A DNA stretch of 64,000 bases from Rariglobus hedericola (lineage in GTDB: Bacteria; Verrucomicrobiota; Verrucomicrobiia; Opitutales; Opitutaceae), in contig NZ_VMBG01000001.1 of the NCBI RefSeq assembly GCF_007559335.1, positions 1,116,001 to 1,180,000 of the forward strand, read 5' to 3'. The translations under genes were made by a program, and so were the position numbers. Positions within the stretch are counted from its first letter, which is position 1. Every line of letters starts with the position of its first letter. This document shows positions 1 through 8,268 of the stretch, piece by piece. The notes under the pieces were generated by a model. It made no database searches, was not told where the DNA came from, and saw only the letters and a program-made list of their open reading frames with translations.

Positions 1-860
1 CGGTGACCGGTCACGATCTTAAGCGAACCACGCTGGTTGCCGATGGACTCGGAGGCGTTGAGCGCGAGGTTGAAGAGAATCTGGCGCACACTCAATGGAG
101 CCAGATCCAGATGCGGCAAATCCGTGGAGAGCTGGTAATCAATCGTGATGTTTTTCTTAACGATGGTGCGGATCAGCGTCTGCGATTCCCACACGATGGC
201 GGAAAGTTCGGCCACCGGAGGACCACTCACCGCCGTCGATGAATACTGGAGAAACTCGCGGCATAAAGTGGAGCCCTTCATGCCGGCCTCCACGGCCTGG
301 TCGAGCATCTGACGGGACTTGCTTCCGCGCGGCAGATCCATCGAGGCAATCTGGATGTAACCGAGCACGGCATGCAGGCGGTTGTTGAAATCGTGCACGA
401 GGTGACGACTCATCACGCCGAGGCTCTCGGATTTTTGCACGGCGAGCATTTGTTGCTCGAGCCGGCGACGCTCGCCCTCCACTTGATGGCGGACGATTGC
501 GCTTTGCAGGACGGATTGCAGCTCGCGACCTTCAAACGGGAAATGCACGCAACCATAGGATTTCATGGCGTCCGCATACGCATCATCCATCGCATTACCA
601 CGACGCGCCACGGTCACCACGGGCAGGTTGTGCTCCGTGCGCAGACGGCTGTAAACGCACCCGCCGCCCTGCCCGCTCTCCAGATGAAGATCCAACAACA
701 CCAGATCGGAATCCGCGCCACGCGAACCGATTTCGGCGGGATCATCGAGCACCGCGACCACATCGTAACCCAGTTCCCCGAGATAACGATCAAGCCCGTC
801 ATCATCCGCGAGGGTTTTACCCAAAATTATGAGACGGCCGGCGCTCGATGACTTCATCAT
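1..860 (-). CDS. Receiver-like domain / histidine kinase, partial (C-terminal end beyond window)
   Basis: Two-component sensor protein read leftward; the 3' end lies outside the window. Translation from the ATG at 858-860 (an MMKSS start) gives an N-terminal receiver-like domain, about residues 8-125, with a phosphoacceptor-type Asp57 in LVLLDLHL. The usual Lys of the KPF motif is Phe (HFPFE), so this receiver is atypical. A short helical linker leads to a dimerisation/phosphotransfer helix with the H-box HDFNNRLHAVLGY (His156). The N-box NLALNASESIG of the ATPase domain comes just before the window edge. The H-box resembles NtrB-type kinases and that of the kinase at 24321-26462. It lies 57 bases downstream of fliN on the same strand, so it may be read from the flagellar operon; a role in motility control is only inferred. 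Confidence 0.85.
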   Translation of the reverse strand, partial: MMKSSSAGRLIILGKTLADDDGLDRYLGELGYDVVAVLDDPAEIGSRGADSDLVLLDLHLESGQGGGCVYSRLRTEHNLPVVTVARRGNAMDDAYADAMKSYGCVHFPFEGRELQSVLQSAIVRHQVEGERRRLEQQMLAVQKSESLGVMSRHLVHDFNNRLHAVLGYIQIASMDLPRGSKSRQMLDQAVEAGMKGSTLCREFLQYSSTAVSGPPVAELSAIVWESQTLIRTIVKKNITIDYQLSTDLPHLDLAPLSVRQILFNLALNASESIGNQRGSLKIVTGH

Positions 861-917
861 TTTTTACGCACTGTATCCAACGGATGTCGGGTGGATCTTA
901 TCAAAAGGGAGCGTGGC

Positions 918-1184
918 TCAAGACGGACGCGAACCAACCAGTTCGGTAATCTTGATACCGAAACTGTCCTCGACGACGACGACCTCGCCATAGGCGATCA
1001 GCTTGTCGTTGACATAGAGACCGACTGGATCGCTCGCGTGTTGGTTGAGCTGGATGATGGCGCCCGGCGCCAGCGCCAGGACTTCGCGCATGGGCAGCTG
1101 GCAGGAGCCGAGCTGGACGGTGACCTTGACCTTGACGTCAAGAACGAGATCGAGCGTGGACGTATCATCAATGAGCGTGGGCAT
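918..1184 (-). CDS. fliN: Flagellar motor switch protein FliN
   Basis: C-ring component that, with FliM and FliG, forms the rotor switch on the cytoplasmic face of the basal body. The 88-residue product is essentially one SpoA domain. It has the family pattern LDVKVKVTVQLGSCQLPMRE followed by an LAPGAIIQLNQ segment, a DPVGLYVNDKLIAYGEVVVV strand pair and a GIKITEL end. It is shorter than enterobacterial FliN (about 137 residues) because the N-terminal extension is absent, as in many other phyla. Its start overlaps the end of fliM by 17 bases, which points to translational coupling. It is the last flagellar gene of this cluster. Confidence 0.95.
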   Translation of the reverse strand: MPTLIDDTSTLDLVLDVKVKVTVQLGSCQLPMREVLALAPGAIIQLNQHASDPVGLYVNDKLIAYGEVVVVEDSFGIKITELVGSRPS

Positions 1185-2199
1185 GGGAGGTTTCCTCTGT
1201 TTTTAGTTTTTCTGAGATTTTCACGACGACCTTGTCATCATCGAGACCGACGGTGCCGTTGAACTTGGGCACACCGGCGAGGCAGATTCGGGTTTTGTCG
1301 ACGATATCGACCGGCAGTTCGAGCACGTCACCGACTCGAAGCTGGGTGAGTTCGCGCAACGAAAGATCAAACGCGTCCCACTCGGCGTGGGTCGGCAGCG
1401 CGATGTGCGCATACACATCTTTCCATTCGGCGGTGGCTCGCGTCTGGGCGGGCGACGAATCGCGGTTACGTTTGGCCTGAATGGACTTCACCATCGGCTC
1501 GATCGTGTAGTATGGCACCCCGATCTGAATCGGCTCCGCACAGTCGCCGAAATCAAACTCGATGGTGAGCGCCAGCATGATGGCGTCCTTGGGTGAAGTC
1601 TGGAGAAACCGCCCGTTGTTTTCATGACCGATGATTTCCGGATGCAGATCGGTGTCGTGGTGCCATTGGCCGCACCACTCTTCGAGCACGATACGCAGGA
1701 TGTCCTCCAGCAGTGCGATTTCGATCTCGGTGAGATAACGATCCACCTTCACCGAGTGTCCGCGCCCCCCGAGCATGCGATCAACGAGCGTGAGTGCGAG
1801 GCGAGGATTGATGTCCAAAATACCCACGCCCTGCAACGGTTCGACCTTGAACAGACACAAGTGCGTCGGATTCGGCAGACCCTCGGTAAACTTCGCGTAG
1901 GTGAGCGTCGTGAGCTTCGACATCTTCATTGTGCACTCCATGCGCAGGAAAAGCGCGAGTCGTGCGGAAAGATAACGAATGAAATCCTCGTGAATGAGAC
2001 GCAGACGACGCAGATCGACTTCGGTGAGGAAAACCGGATTCCGGAAATCGTAAGCTTCGACCTTAGGAGCGGCCGCATTGGCATCGCGACGGCCATCGGC
2101 GCGGTAGATGAGCGGTTTCGCCGGTTCGACGGCTTGCGAAAGCAGGCGGTCAATCTCGCTTTGATCGAGAATGGACGAGAGATCGTTGTCGTCGGACAT
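1168..2199 (-). CDS. fliM: Flagellar motor switch protein FliM
   Basis: C-ring protein that binds phosphorylated CheY and passes the switching signal to FliG. The 343-residue product has the full family layout. An N-terminal CheY-binding peptide LDQSEIDRLL lies at residues 11-20. After a linker comes the CheC-like middle domain with the GGRG-type motif (VDRMLGGRGHSVKVDR). A C-terminal SpoA domain shared with FliN ends the protein. It sits between fliL and fliN in the usual order, 11 bases after fliL. The conserved N-terminal peptide implies that a CheY is made somewhere, although no stand-alone cheY is in this window. Confidence 0.97.
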   Translation of the reverse strand: MSDDNDLSSILDQSEIDRLLSQAVEPAKPLIYRADGRRDANAAAPKVEAYDFRNPVFLTEVDLRRLRLIHEDFIRYLSARLALFLRMECTMKMSKLTTLTYAKFTEGLPNPTHLCLFKVEPLQGVGILDINPRLALTLVDRMLGGRGHSVKVDRYLTEIEIALLEDILRIVLEEWCGQWHHDTDLHPEIIGHENNGRFLQTSPKDAIMLALTIEFDFGDCAEPIQIGVPYYTIEPMVKSIQAKRNRDSSPAQTRATAEWKDVYAHIALPTHAEWDAFDLSLRELTQLRVGDVLELPVDIVDKTRICLAGVPKFNGTVGLDDDKVVVKISEKLKTEETSHAHAH

Positions 2200-2210
2200 G
2201 GGAAGGACGT

Positions 2211-2798
2211 TTACTGCACCACGAAGTCGGAGAAGAAAATCTGCTCGGCGACCTTGCGACCCAGCGCCTGATTGTAGGACTGGATCAGTTTTTCACGGAT
2301 CAGGTTTTTAGAGCCGGCTTCCTCCAGATCGGCGAGCGAGAGCGAGGACAACACGTTGAGCGTCACATCCAGCAATGCGGGGCGTTTCTCATCGAAGATG
2401 GACTTGATCGCGCCATCGGAACCGGTGACCAGGAACGTCGTTTTGAGATAACGAGTGCCCATGGTGCCGGACAGATTCACAACGATGTTTTCAAACGTGT
2501 ATCCACTGGCGGCGGACGCGGCTTCGCCACCTTTGGCCGCCTTGCCGTGACCGCTGGCTTCTTTGCCGTGACCACCTTCGGCCGCAGTCTCGGCGACATG
2601 TGCCGGCTCGCCAGCAGCGGCGGAACCCAACTCTTTTTTCAGCTGCGGGATGAGCACGAACTGGCACACCGCCCAGGTGATCGCCGGTGCGGCCACGATC
2701 GCCATGATCGCGGGAAGCATTGAGGAGCCTCCGCCTTTCTTGGCGGCGCCCGCCTCGGCCGGAGCCGACGCTTCGGGAGTTTCGGATTTGGAGGACAT
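2211..2798 (-). CDS. fliL: Flagellar basal body-associated protein FliL
   Basis: Single-pass inner-membrane protein that surrounds the stator units. Of 195 residues, 1-27 form a cytoplasmic Ala/Lys-rich tail and about 28-50 a transmembrane helix. A Gly/His/Lys/Ala-rich periplasmic linker follows (several GHGKxA-like units near residues 75-90). The FliL domain has the typical YTFENIVVNLSGTMGTRYLK start and ends in the family-like VAEQIFFSDFVVQ. The order flgE-fliL-fliM-fliN supports the call. Odd point: the linker is longer and richer in His and Gly than in most FliL proteins. No motA/motB lies next to it, unlike in spirochete operons of similar order. Confidence 0.9.
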   Translation of the reverse strand: MSSKSETPEASAPAEAGAAKKGGGSSMLPAIMAIVAAPAITWAVCQFVLIPQLKKELGSAAAGEPAHVAETAAEGGHGKEASGHGKAAKGGEAASAASGYTFENIVVNLSGTMGTRYLKTTFLVTGSDGAIKSIFDEKRPALLDVTLNVLSSLSLADLEEAGSKNLIREKLIQSYNQALGRKVAEQIFFSDFVVQ

Positions 2799-2807
2799 GG
2801 CGGCTTA

Positions 2808-3677
2808 TCAGCGCTTGAGGTTGACGATGTCCTCGAGCACGGAGTCGGAGACCGTGACAAGACGCGAGCTGGCCTGGAAGGAACGTTGCGTCGTGATCAT
2901 GTTGGCGAACTCCTCGGTGAGATCCACATTAGAGAGTTCGAGTGTGCCTGACTCGATGGTGCCGAGGCCGTTTTGGCCGGCGCCGTTGGCGGCGGTGAGC
3001 GCAACACCACCGATCGCACCGGCGGCAGAAAACCCCGTGTAGAGATTGTTGCCCTCTTTTTGGAGTGCACTCGGGTCGGTGTAGTTTTGCAGGAGCAGAC
3101 GGTTGCTGGTGAGCGAGGAACCGTCGGAGTAAAACTCAACAACGTTGCCGAGGCGGTCCACCGAGTAGGACTGCAACTCGGTGCCGGTCGGCGGCGTTGT
3201 ATTCAAGCGGATGTCGCCCACGGTGCCCGGAGCCGAAGAGCTGGTGCCACCGGTGAGGCCCTGCACACGATAACCCTCGGAGGTGACCAAGTAGCCCTGG
3301 TCGTCGAAGCGGAAGTTGCCGGCACGCGAGGCGTATTCCTGTCCGTCGACGGTGTTAACGACGCGGAAAAAACCATTACCGGAAACACCGAGGTCGCTGC
3401 CCACGCCCGTTGTGGTGAGCGCGCCCTGTCCGTAATTCGACGTGATGCCCGCGATGCGCACGCCGGTGCCCACCTGGATCGATGATTGATTGGGAGTAGT
3501 GCCGTTTGACGGAGCGGAACCGCGCAGCGTGTTGCTAAAGCTGTCGGCAAAGCTCGCCTGGGAGCTCTTGTAGCCGACGGTGTTCACGTTCGCGATGTTG
3601 TTGCCGATGACTTCGAGGCCTTTGGTGAAACTGCGCAGGGCGCTGACGCCTGAGGTAAGAGTGCCGATGAGTGACAT
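2808..3677 (-). CDS. flgE: Flagellar hook protein, short FlgE-type
   Basis: Axial hook subunit, secreted by the flagellar type III export system. The N-terminus holds the basal-body rod motif NNIANVNTVGYK within the first 40 residues. The C-terminus has the matching SNVDLTEEFANMITTQRSFQ helix and ends in VNLKR, both diagnostic of FlgE/FlgF/FlgG proteins. At 289 residues it is much shorter than usual hook proteins (about 400 or more), so most of the outer D2-type domains must be missing. The position directly after flgD (the hook cap gene) argues for FlgE rather than the rod protein FlgF, but length alone would also allow FlgF. The gap to fliL is 9 bases and to flgD 36 bases. Confidence 0.85.
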   Translation of the reverse strand: MSLIGTLTSGVSALRSFTKGLEVIGNNIANVNTVGYKSSQASFADSFSNTLRGSAPSNGTTPNQSSIQVGTGVRIAGITSNYGQGALTTTGVGSDLGVSGNGFFRVVNTVDGQEYASRAGNFRFDDQGYLVTSEGYRVQGLTGGTSSSAPGTVGDIRLNTTPPTGTELQSYSVDRLGNVVEFYSDGSSLTSNRLLLQNYTDPSALQKEGNNLYTGFSAAGAIGGVALTAANGAGQNGLGTIESGTLELSNVDLTEEFANMITTQRSFQASSRLVTVSDSVLEDIVNLKR

Positions 3678-3713
3678 GAGAATGCGGATTTTATGGTTGG
3701 TTTAGAATGAGGA

Positions 3714-4145
3714 TCAGGCGGCCGGTTGAACCGGAGCCTGGGAAACGCGCATCAGCCCTTCGTAGGAATAAGCCGTGCCGTTGATGGAAAGTAGCGGGCC
3801 GGTCTCGGTCTGCTCGACGGAGTCAACGATACCGGTAACGGCCGCGCCGCTCGGATTGACCACCGTGACCTGGCGGCCGAGCAAGGAACCCGCCGAAGCG
3901 AGCTGAGTGTCGAGACGCATGGCCTGAAAACTTTTATTGAGCTCGGTTGTCTGCTGCAGGGAGCTGAACTGCGCCATCTGGGCGATCGACTGCGTGTCGT
4001 CCATGGGCTTCATCGGGTCCTGCTGTTGAAGCTGCACCGTGAGCAGTTTCAAAAAATCATTCTGCCCGAGCGCCTTTTGCGGAATGCGGTTGGAGGTGTC
4101 GGCCGTGGCGGCCGCGCCGAGGGAATTGACGGAGTTTACTTGCAT
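3714..4145 (-). CDS. flgD: Flagellar hook assembly (capping) protein FlgD
   Basis: Scaffold that caps the growing hook and lets FlgE subunits assemble. The 143-residue product has the FlgD N-terminal signature ALGQNDFLKLLTVQLQQQDP followed by MKPMDDTQSIAQMAQFSSLQQ, which carries the secretion and capping activity. The C-terminal half contains a short beta-rich segment (LLGRQVTVVNPSGAAVTGIV), smaller than the FnIII plus tudor pair of enterobacterial FlgD (about 230 residues). A short FlgD of this kind occurs in many non-proteobacteria. It lies between fliK and flgE, as expected. Confidence 0.95.
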   Translation of the reverse strand: MQVNSVNSLGAAATADTSNRIPQKALGQNDFLKLLTVQLQQQDPMKPMDDTQSIAQMAQFSSLQQTTELNKSFQAMRLDTQLASAGSLLGRQVTVVNPSGAAVTGIVDSVEQTETGPLLSINGTAYSYEGLMRVSQAPVQPAA

Positions 4146-4150
4146 GATTT

Positions 4151-5692
4151 TTAAGCGAAGGCGTGGAGAAGGCGGTCATGGGAACTGCGAGATCCGGCCG
4201 CCGGAAGAACCGTCGCAGGTGAAAAACGGGAGCTCCGCAAGGAGCCGGAAAGAGTCGCATCAGGCTGCGCGGCCGGATCATTCGCGTGAGAAGAATACTG
4301 CTGGCGCGCATCGCCACCGGCCGATGAGCCTGCGTTGCGCTGATCGGGAGAACCGGAGAAATCCGCCGTGCGGGTAAACACCGGTTCGGAAACCCGATAC
4401 TCGCGCGGCTGCTGGATCGCGGCTGCCGCATAACCCTGCCACTCGTGGCTCAACGCCGCGCGCAGCGAATCCGAATCGGTGCGAAACGTCGTCTGCACAT
4501 CGCCGTCGCGATAAGCGAGCCGCACAGAAAGTTCGGTGTCGTCCTTAAAATTGAACTTCACCTCTACCGAGTTGCGCTCGCGGGCTCGAAACTCGTGCGT
4601 CAGCTCGACGACTTCGCGCACCACGCCGGCGGCATCAACCGCGTGGGAAGAGATTTTGAGCTCGGGCTCACTTGAACTCACGCCAGCCGATCCACCGGCA
4701 ACGATCGCTGGAGATTGCAGCGGAGTGACGGCAGCAAACTCACGCCCCACGCTCACGCCCGGTTCAGCAACCGGCAGAGATGAGAGGGAATCGGGTTTGG
4801 TGCGCATGACGTCGCGAGACTTTGCATTTACGGTGCCAAGCGTCTTTTCACTTCCTACATCTACTTTATTATCAACAATTAAAAAATTATTAATTGGTGC
4901 TGAATCCACGGTCTTCAACGCCGGCTCCAGCGCTGCAATCACCGGTGCGGCAATTTTTTCCACGCGCATTTCAGGCTGCGCAACGTCCGCCGGAGTCATT
5001 GCGGTGGCGACGCGATTGGCCGGTGTGGCCACGGGGGCCATGGCGTTCATCGGAGTCGATGATTTCTCCAGCTCGTTACCGGCCGACACCGGCTCGGGCA
5101 CGGAAACCGGAACTGCGCTCACATCTCGTATCTCAGGCTGCGCACGCGTCGTCGCATCAGACAATGTATGCACCTCAGCACTAAACGGCCGGGCGGATCG
5201 ATTACCCGCTGATGGTGCTTCGATGGTCTTCAGCTCGGGCAACGAAACGATCAAGGGCGCACTGATTGCCTCCGAGAGAATTTCGACGGGAACGATCGGC
5301 GTCGCCGGCTGCGCGTCATCTGAAACGGTCTTAGTTTCGACGTCGGCCGCCGGCACCTCACTCGCCACATCGGAATCAATCACCGGCTTTTTCTCGATCA
5401 CTTGAGCGCTGTTGAGTTGAATGGCTCGCGGTGAAGTGGAAAGCGCCGGCGGAACGGCCGCCACGAAACCAGTCCCTGCGGGCGCGCGGCCCGGCGACTC
5501 GGCCCGGAGAGGCTGCACGCTAGGAACGGGCGCGGTGTCGGTGCATTCGCCCAACACACTGGAAAAGATATTGCCGGAGTTATCACCAGAATCGTCGGCT
5601 AGCAGCGGAACCAGACCGGAAAAATCCGTGCCGTTGAGAGGGGAAACGATGCCGCCATCGGTCGGCGGAAAACCAGCGGGAAGCGTGGTCAT
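4151..5692 (-). CDS. fliK: Flagellar hook-length control protein FliK
   Basis: Secreted molecular ruler that ends hook export. The 513 residues show the expected two-part build. A long, low-complexity N-terminal stretch is rich in Ala, Pro, Val, Ser and Thr (residues 1 to about 350) and looks unstructured. A conserved C-terminal Flg_hook domain follows (about 355-440) with VEVKFNFKDDTELSVRLAYR and DSLRAALSHEW. Recognition rests mainly on that domain and the position before flgD. Odd feature: codons near 4850-4905 are strikingly A+T rich (protein segment INNFLIVDNKVDVG) in an otherwise G+C-rich gene, and contain a 7-base inverted repeat. Confidence 0.88.
   Translation of the reverse strand: MTTLPAGFPPTDGGIVSPLNGTDFSGLVPLLADDSGDNSGNIFSSVLGECTDTAPVPSVQPLRAESPGRAPAGTGFVAAVPPALSTSPRAIQLNSAQVIEKKPVIDSDVASEVPAADVETKTVSDDAQPATPIVPVEILSEAISAPLIVSLPELKTIEAPSAGNRSARPFSAEVHTLSDATTRAQPEIRDVSAVPVSVPEPVSAGNELEKSSTPMNAMAPVATPANRVATAMTPADVAQPEMRVEKIAAPVIAALEPALKTVDSAPINNFLIVDNKVDVGSEKTLGTVNAKSRDVMRTKPDSLSSLPVAEPGVSVGREFAAVTPLQSPAIVAGGSAGVSSSEPELKISSHAVDAAGVVREVVELTHEFRARERNSVEVKFNFKDDTELSVRLAYRDGDVQTTFRTDSDSLRAALSHEWQGYAAAAIQQPREYRVSEPVFTRTADFSGSPDQRNAGSSAGGDARQQYSSHANDPAAQPDATLSGSLRSSRFSPATVLPAAGSRSSHDRLLHAFA
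4876..4896. repeat. A+T-rich inverted repeat inside fliK
   Basis: Arms CAATTAA (4876-4882) and TTAATTG (4890-4896) with a 7-base A/T loop. They sit in an A+T-rich tract of about 60 bases within the G+C-rich fliK coding sequence. Purpose unknown. Confidence 0.5.
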
Positions 5693-5703
5693 GCGGAGGA
5701 GAT

Positions 5704-6306
5704 TCAGGGTGTGCGTTTGGCCGCTTTCACCAGACGAAGTCGGTCGGTGAACTGCGCGGCTCGCTTGGTCAGTTCGGGGTCCGGCGATGATCCCATTTCC
5801 TGCAAAATCGGGCTCACAACATCGCTCTTCATCAGATAGAGAATTTTAACCGCAGTGGTTTCATCCAGCTTCTGAAGAATACCGACGGCGGCCTTCGGAG
5901 TGAGTTCGCTGTAGGTCTTCGCGAGGGTTTTAAGATTTTTGGACTCCTCGGCTTCAAACTCCACCAGCGTGCCCACGGCTTCGACGCGCAACGCTTCGAT
6001 CTGTTTGCGGGTTTTCTCCAGCTCTCGTTGATCGGCGGAAAAACGCTCCTCACGAGCGGCCACGGCTTGTTCACGCACGGCCAGCGCAGCCTTCTGATCC
6101 TTCAACTCGGCGGCGAGATTCTCGATCTCGAGCGTCCAAAAATCCCACGGTTTCTCAGGGCGAACCGGTTCGTGCGCCACGGTCTGCTCCGCTCGAACCA
6201 CGCGGGCAAGTTTCATCGCCTCACTCCAGAATACACCGATTCCGGTGCCTACGCCGAGCAGTAGACCCAACGCGACACACACAACAGGATTGGAAAGCAA
6301 TTTCAT
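5704..6306 (-). CDS. MotE/FlbB-like flagellar periplasmic protein (MgtE-N-like domain)
   Basis: Probable accessory protein of the flagellar motor. The 200 residues contain one N-terminal membrane helix (about 5-30, VVCVALGLLLGVGTGIGVF). A long charged coiled coil follows (about 55-125, LKDQKAALAVREQAVAAREE). The C-terminal domain resembles the MgtE intracellular N-terminal fold, with YSELTPKAAVGILQKLDETT and AVKILYLMKSDVVSPIL. This layout is that of MotE (stator chaperone) and spirochete FlbB (base of the periplasmic collar). The gene sits between fliJ and fliK, exactly where flbB lies in spirochetes. Which of the two roles applies cannot be told from sequence alone. Confidence 0.75.
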   Translation of the reverse strand: MKLLSNPVVCVALGLLLGVGTGIGVFWSEAMKLARVVRAEQTVAHEPVRPEKPWDFWTLEIENLAAELKDQKAALAVREQAVAAREERFSADQRELEKTRKQIEALRVEAVGTLVEFEAEESKNLKTLAKTYSELTPKAAVGILQKLDETTAVKILYLMKSDVVSPILQEMGSSPDPELTKRAAQFTDRLRLVKAAKRTP

Positions 6307-6315
6307 GGCTAAAGA

Positions 6316-6759
6316 TCAGCTCGCGCGGGCAACGAGGGCGTTGGTGCGATCATCGAGCAGCGCCTGCTCCTCGCGTTCATAAGCCTGGCGATAAGTGGTG
6401 CGCGCCTTGGCCTCCAGCGTCTCGATCAACCGCACATCACGACGCGATTCGATCCAGCTTTCGCGGGCACGATCCATCTCGGTGCGGCGTTGGGCGACGA
6501 GTTCCGAGGCCTGGGTCTTGAGCGCGATCTCTTCAGACAACGCTTGCATGAATGCGATCTGCGCGGCGGGCCGGAAAAGTCCGCAGCGCTCAGCCGCGAT
6601 GATCTCCTCAAGCTCGACGATGCGGGTGTTGATGCGGGCAAGGGCCTCCTCGGAGGCGACGTAGGCATGCACAGCGGCGGCAAAGCGCTCGCGTCGATCA
6701 CTCTCCCTCAACTTGCGTTGGGTGGCCACCGAGTGGAGCGGGAAGCGGAATTTTTTCAT
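6316..6759 (-). CDS. fliJ: Flagellar export protein FliJ
   Basis: Soluble coiled-coil stalk of the flagellar type III export ATPase complex, which couples FliI to the FlhA gate. The 147-residue product starts with the family-like MKKFRFPLHSVATQRKLRES and is then almost entirely charged alpha helix (long coiled coil with Glu/Arg/Ala). Sequence conservation in FliJ is weak, so the call depends on size, N-terminus and position after fliI. A 178-base gap separates it from fliI and holds a good sigma-54 type promoter. It is therefore probably the first gene of a separate transcript running to fliN. Confidence 0.88.
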   Translation of the reverse strand: MKKFRFPLHSVATQRKLRESDRRERFAAAVHAYVASEEALARINTRIVELEEIIAAERCGLFRPAAQIAFMQALSEEIALKTQASELVAQRRTEMDRARESWIESRRDVRLIETLEAKARTTYRQAYEREEQALLDDRTNALVARAS

Positions 6760-6784
6760 GAGATGAACAAAGTTTATCTGCTAT

Positions 6785-6800
6785 TGCACAGCCGGTGCCA
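6785..6800 (-). promoter_or_regulatory. Sigma-54 type promoter upstream of fliJ
   Basis: On the minus strand the bases read TGGCACCGGCTGTGCA. Against the RpoN consensus (TGGCACG, four free bases, TTGCA) this matches 10 of 12 informative positions, with exact spacing of the -24 GG and -12 GC. The predicted transcription start is near 6774, about 15 bases before the fliJ ATG. It lies in the only sizeable gap inside the flagellar cluster. Confidence 0.7.
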
Positions 6801-6937
6801 TTCGCTCCGGTCAATTTGCTTAACGTTTAATTACAGTGTTTTAAAAATTTAATCCTTTCAGATTCATCCGGTAATTAGCCGCCGCACCATTGACCGGCAA
6901 AATCTTCCCTCCCCTCGCCCGCAGGCATACCGCGATC

Positions 6938-8257
6938 TCAGCCGACGATTTTTTTAAGCGCCGCGTAAGTATCCGATCGCTCGATACGGTCATGCGTAGG
7001 CTGGCGAAGAAAGGCGCGTAACGGCTCATGCATTGCGACCGCCTGGTCGAGTGATGGGTTCCCGCCCTTTTGATAGGCGCCGATGGTGATCAGATCCTCG
7101 CTCTTGCGATAGTTGGCCAGGTGTTCGCGCGCGCGCCCGACCGAGGCGACTTCGTCGGGGGCACACACGTCGTTTACCAGTCGCGAAACGCTTTCGAGCA
7201 CGTCGATCGCCGGATAATGATTCGCATGGGCGAGCGCACGGGACAGCACGATATGTCCATCGAGAATACCGCGCACGGCATCGGCCACCGGTTCGTTCAT
7301 ATCGTCGCCATCCACCAGCACCGTGTAGATCGCGGTGATCGAGCCGGTTTCACCCGAGCCGGCGCGTTCCAACAGGCGCGGCAGCTTGGCGAAGACCGAG
7401 GGCGTGTAGCCGCGCGTCGCTGGTGGCTCGCCCACGGCCAGACCGATTTCACGCTGGGCCATGGCGAAGCGCGTAACGCTGTCCATGAGCAGAAGCACAT
7501 TGGCACCGGCATCCCGGTAAGACTCGGCGATCGCCGTCGCGGTGTAGGCGGCACGCATGCGCAGCGGCGCCGGTGTATCGCTGGTGGAGACGACGACCAC
7601 GCTGCGCTTAAGACCTTCTTCACCGAGATCTTTTTCGAGGAACTCACGCAACTCGCGTCCGCGCTCGCCCACGAGGCCCACGACCACGACATCGGCCTCG
7701 GCACCGCGGGCGATCATTGAAAGCAAAGTCGATTTACCCACGCCGGAGCCGGCGAAGAGACCGACACGTTGTCCGCGGCCCAGCGGCGTAAAGGCATCGA
7801 TAGCGCGCACGCCCGAGACAAACGGTTGTTTGATGCGCTGGCGGCGCAACGGATGCGGCGGCTTGGACATCGTGACATCGCCCCGACGCGTGATCAACGG
7901 CCCCAATCCATCCATGGGCCGGCCGAGCGCGTCGAGCACACGTCCCAACAATTGCGGTCCGGGCGCGGGCAACGGCGGCATGTCGCACGCCATGACCTCG
8001 GCCCCGGCGTGGAGGCCGTTGATTTCATCGAGCGGCATGAGCAGCACATGCTGTCCGCGGAAACCGACCACCTCGGCCAGACTGTCGAAGTCACCGCGCT
8101 CGGAACGGATTTTGCAAAGTTCACCCAAGCCTACGTTCGGGCCTTCGCTCTCGATGATGAGACCGGTGACGCCGGTGACGCGACCGATGCGCCGCACAGT
8201 GGGCAAGGCGCGCACCTGCGCGCGGAGGCTTTCAATCATCAAGGGAACTTCCGTCAT
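6938..8257 (-). CDS. fliI: Flagellum-specific ATPase FliI
   Basis: ATPase of the flagellar type III export apparatus, related to F1 beta subunits. The 439-residue product carries Walker A GSGVGKST at residues 170-177, a Walker B LLLMD ending at Asp259, and the family segment VGLVGERGRELREFLEKDLG. The C-terminal helical part (VGRAREHLANYRKSEDLITIGAY) is also typical. Length is normal for the family. It lies 11 bases after fliH; FliH is its regulatory partner. After its stop comes the fliI-fliJ gap. Confidence 0.97.
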   Translation of the reverse strand: MTEVPLMIESLRAQVRALPTVRRIGRVTGVTGLIIESEGPNVGLGELCKIRSERGDFDSLAEVVGFRGQHVLLMPLDEINGLHAGAEVMACDMPPLPAPGPQLLGRVLDALGRPMDGLGPLITRRGDVTMSKPPHPLRRQRIKQPFVSGVRAIDAFTPLGRGQRVGLFAGSGVGKSTLLSMIARGAEADVVVVGLVGERGRELREFLEKDLGEEGLKRSVVVVSTSDTPAPLRMRAAYTATAIAESYRDAGANVLLLMDSVTRFAMAQREIGLAVGEPPATRGYTPSVFAKLPRLLERAGSGETGSITAIYTVLVDGDDMNEPVADAVRGILDGHIVLSRALAHANHYPAIDVLESVSRLVNDVCAPDEVASVGRAREHLANYRKSEDLITIGAYQKGGNPSLDQAVAMHEPLRAFLRQPTHDRIERSDTYAALKKIVG

Positions 8258-8268
8258 GGGAGATGGGG

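Noticed and set aside
3-851. Plus-strand open frames opposite the partial histidine kinase
   Set aside because: The minus strand encodes a clear receiver and H-box/N-box series across the whole region.
4536-5405. A 289-codon plus-strand frame opposite fliK
   Set aside because: Ser/Thr/Ala-rich product mirrors the low-complexity FliK linker; no family feature.
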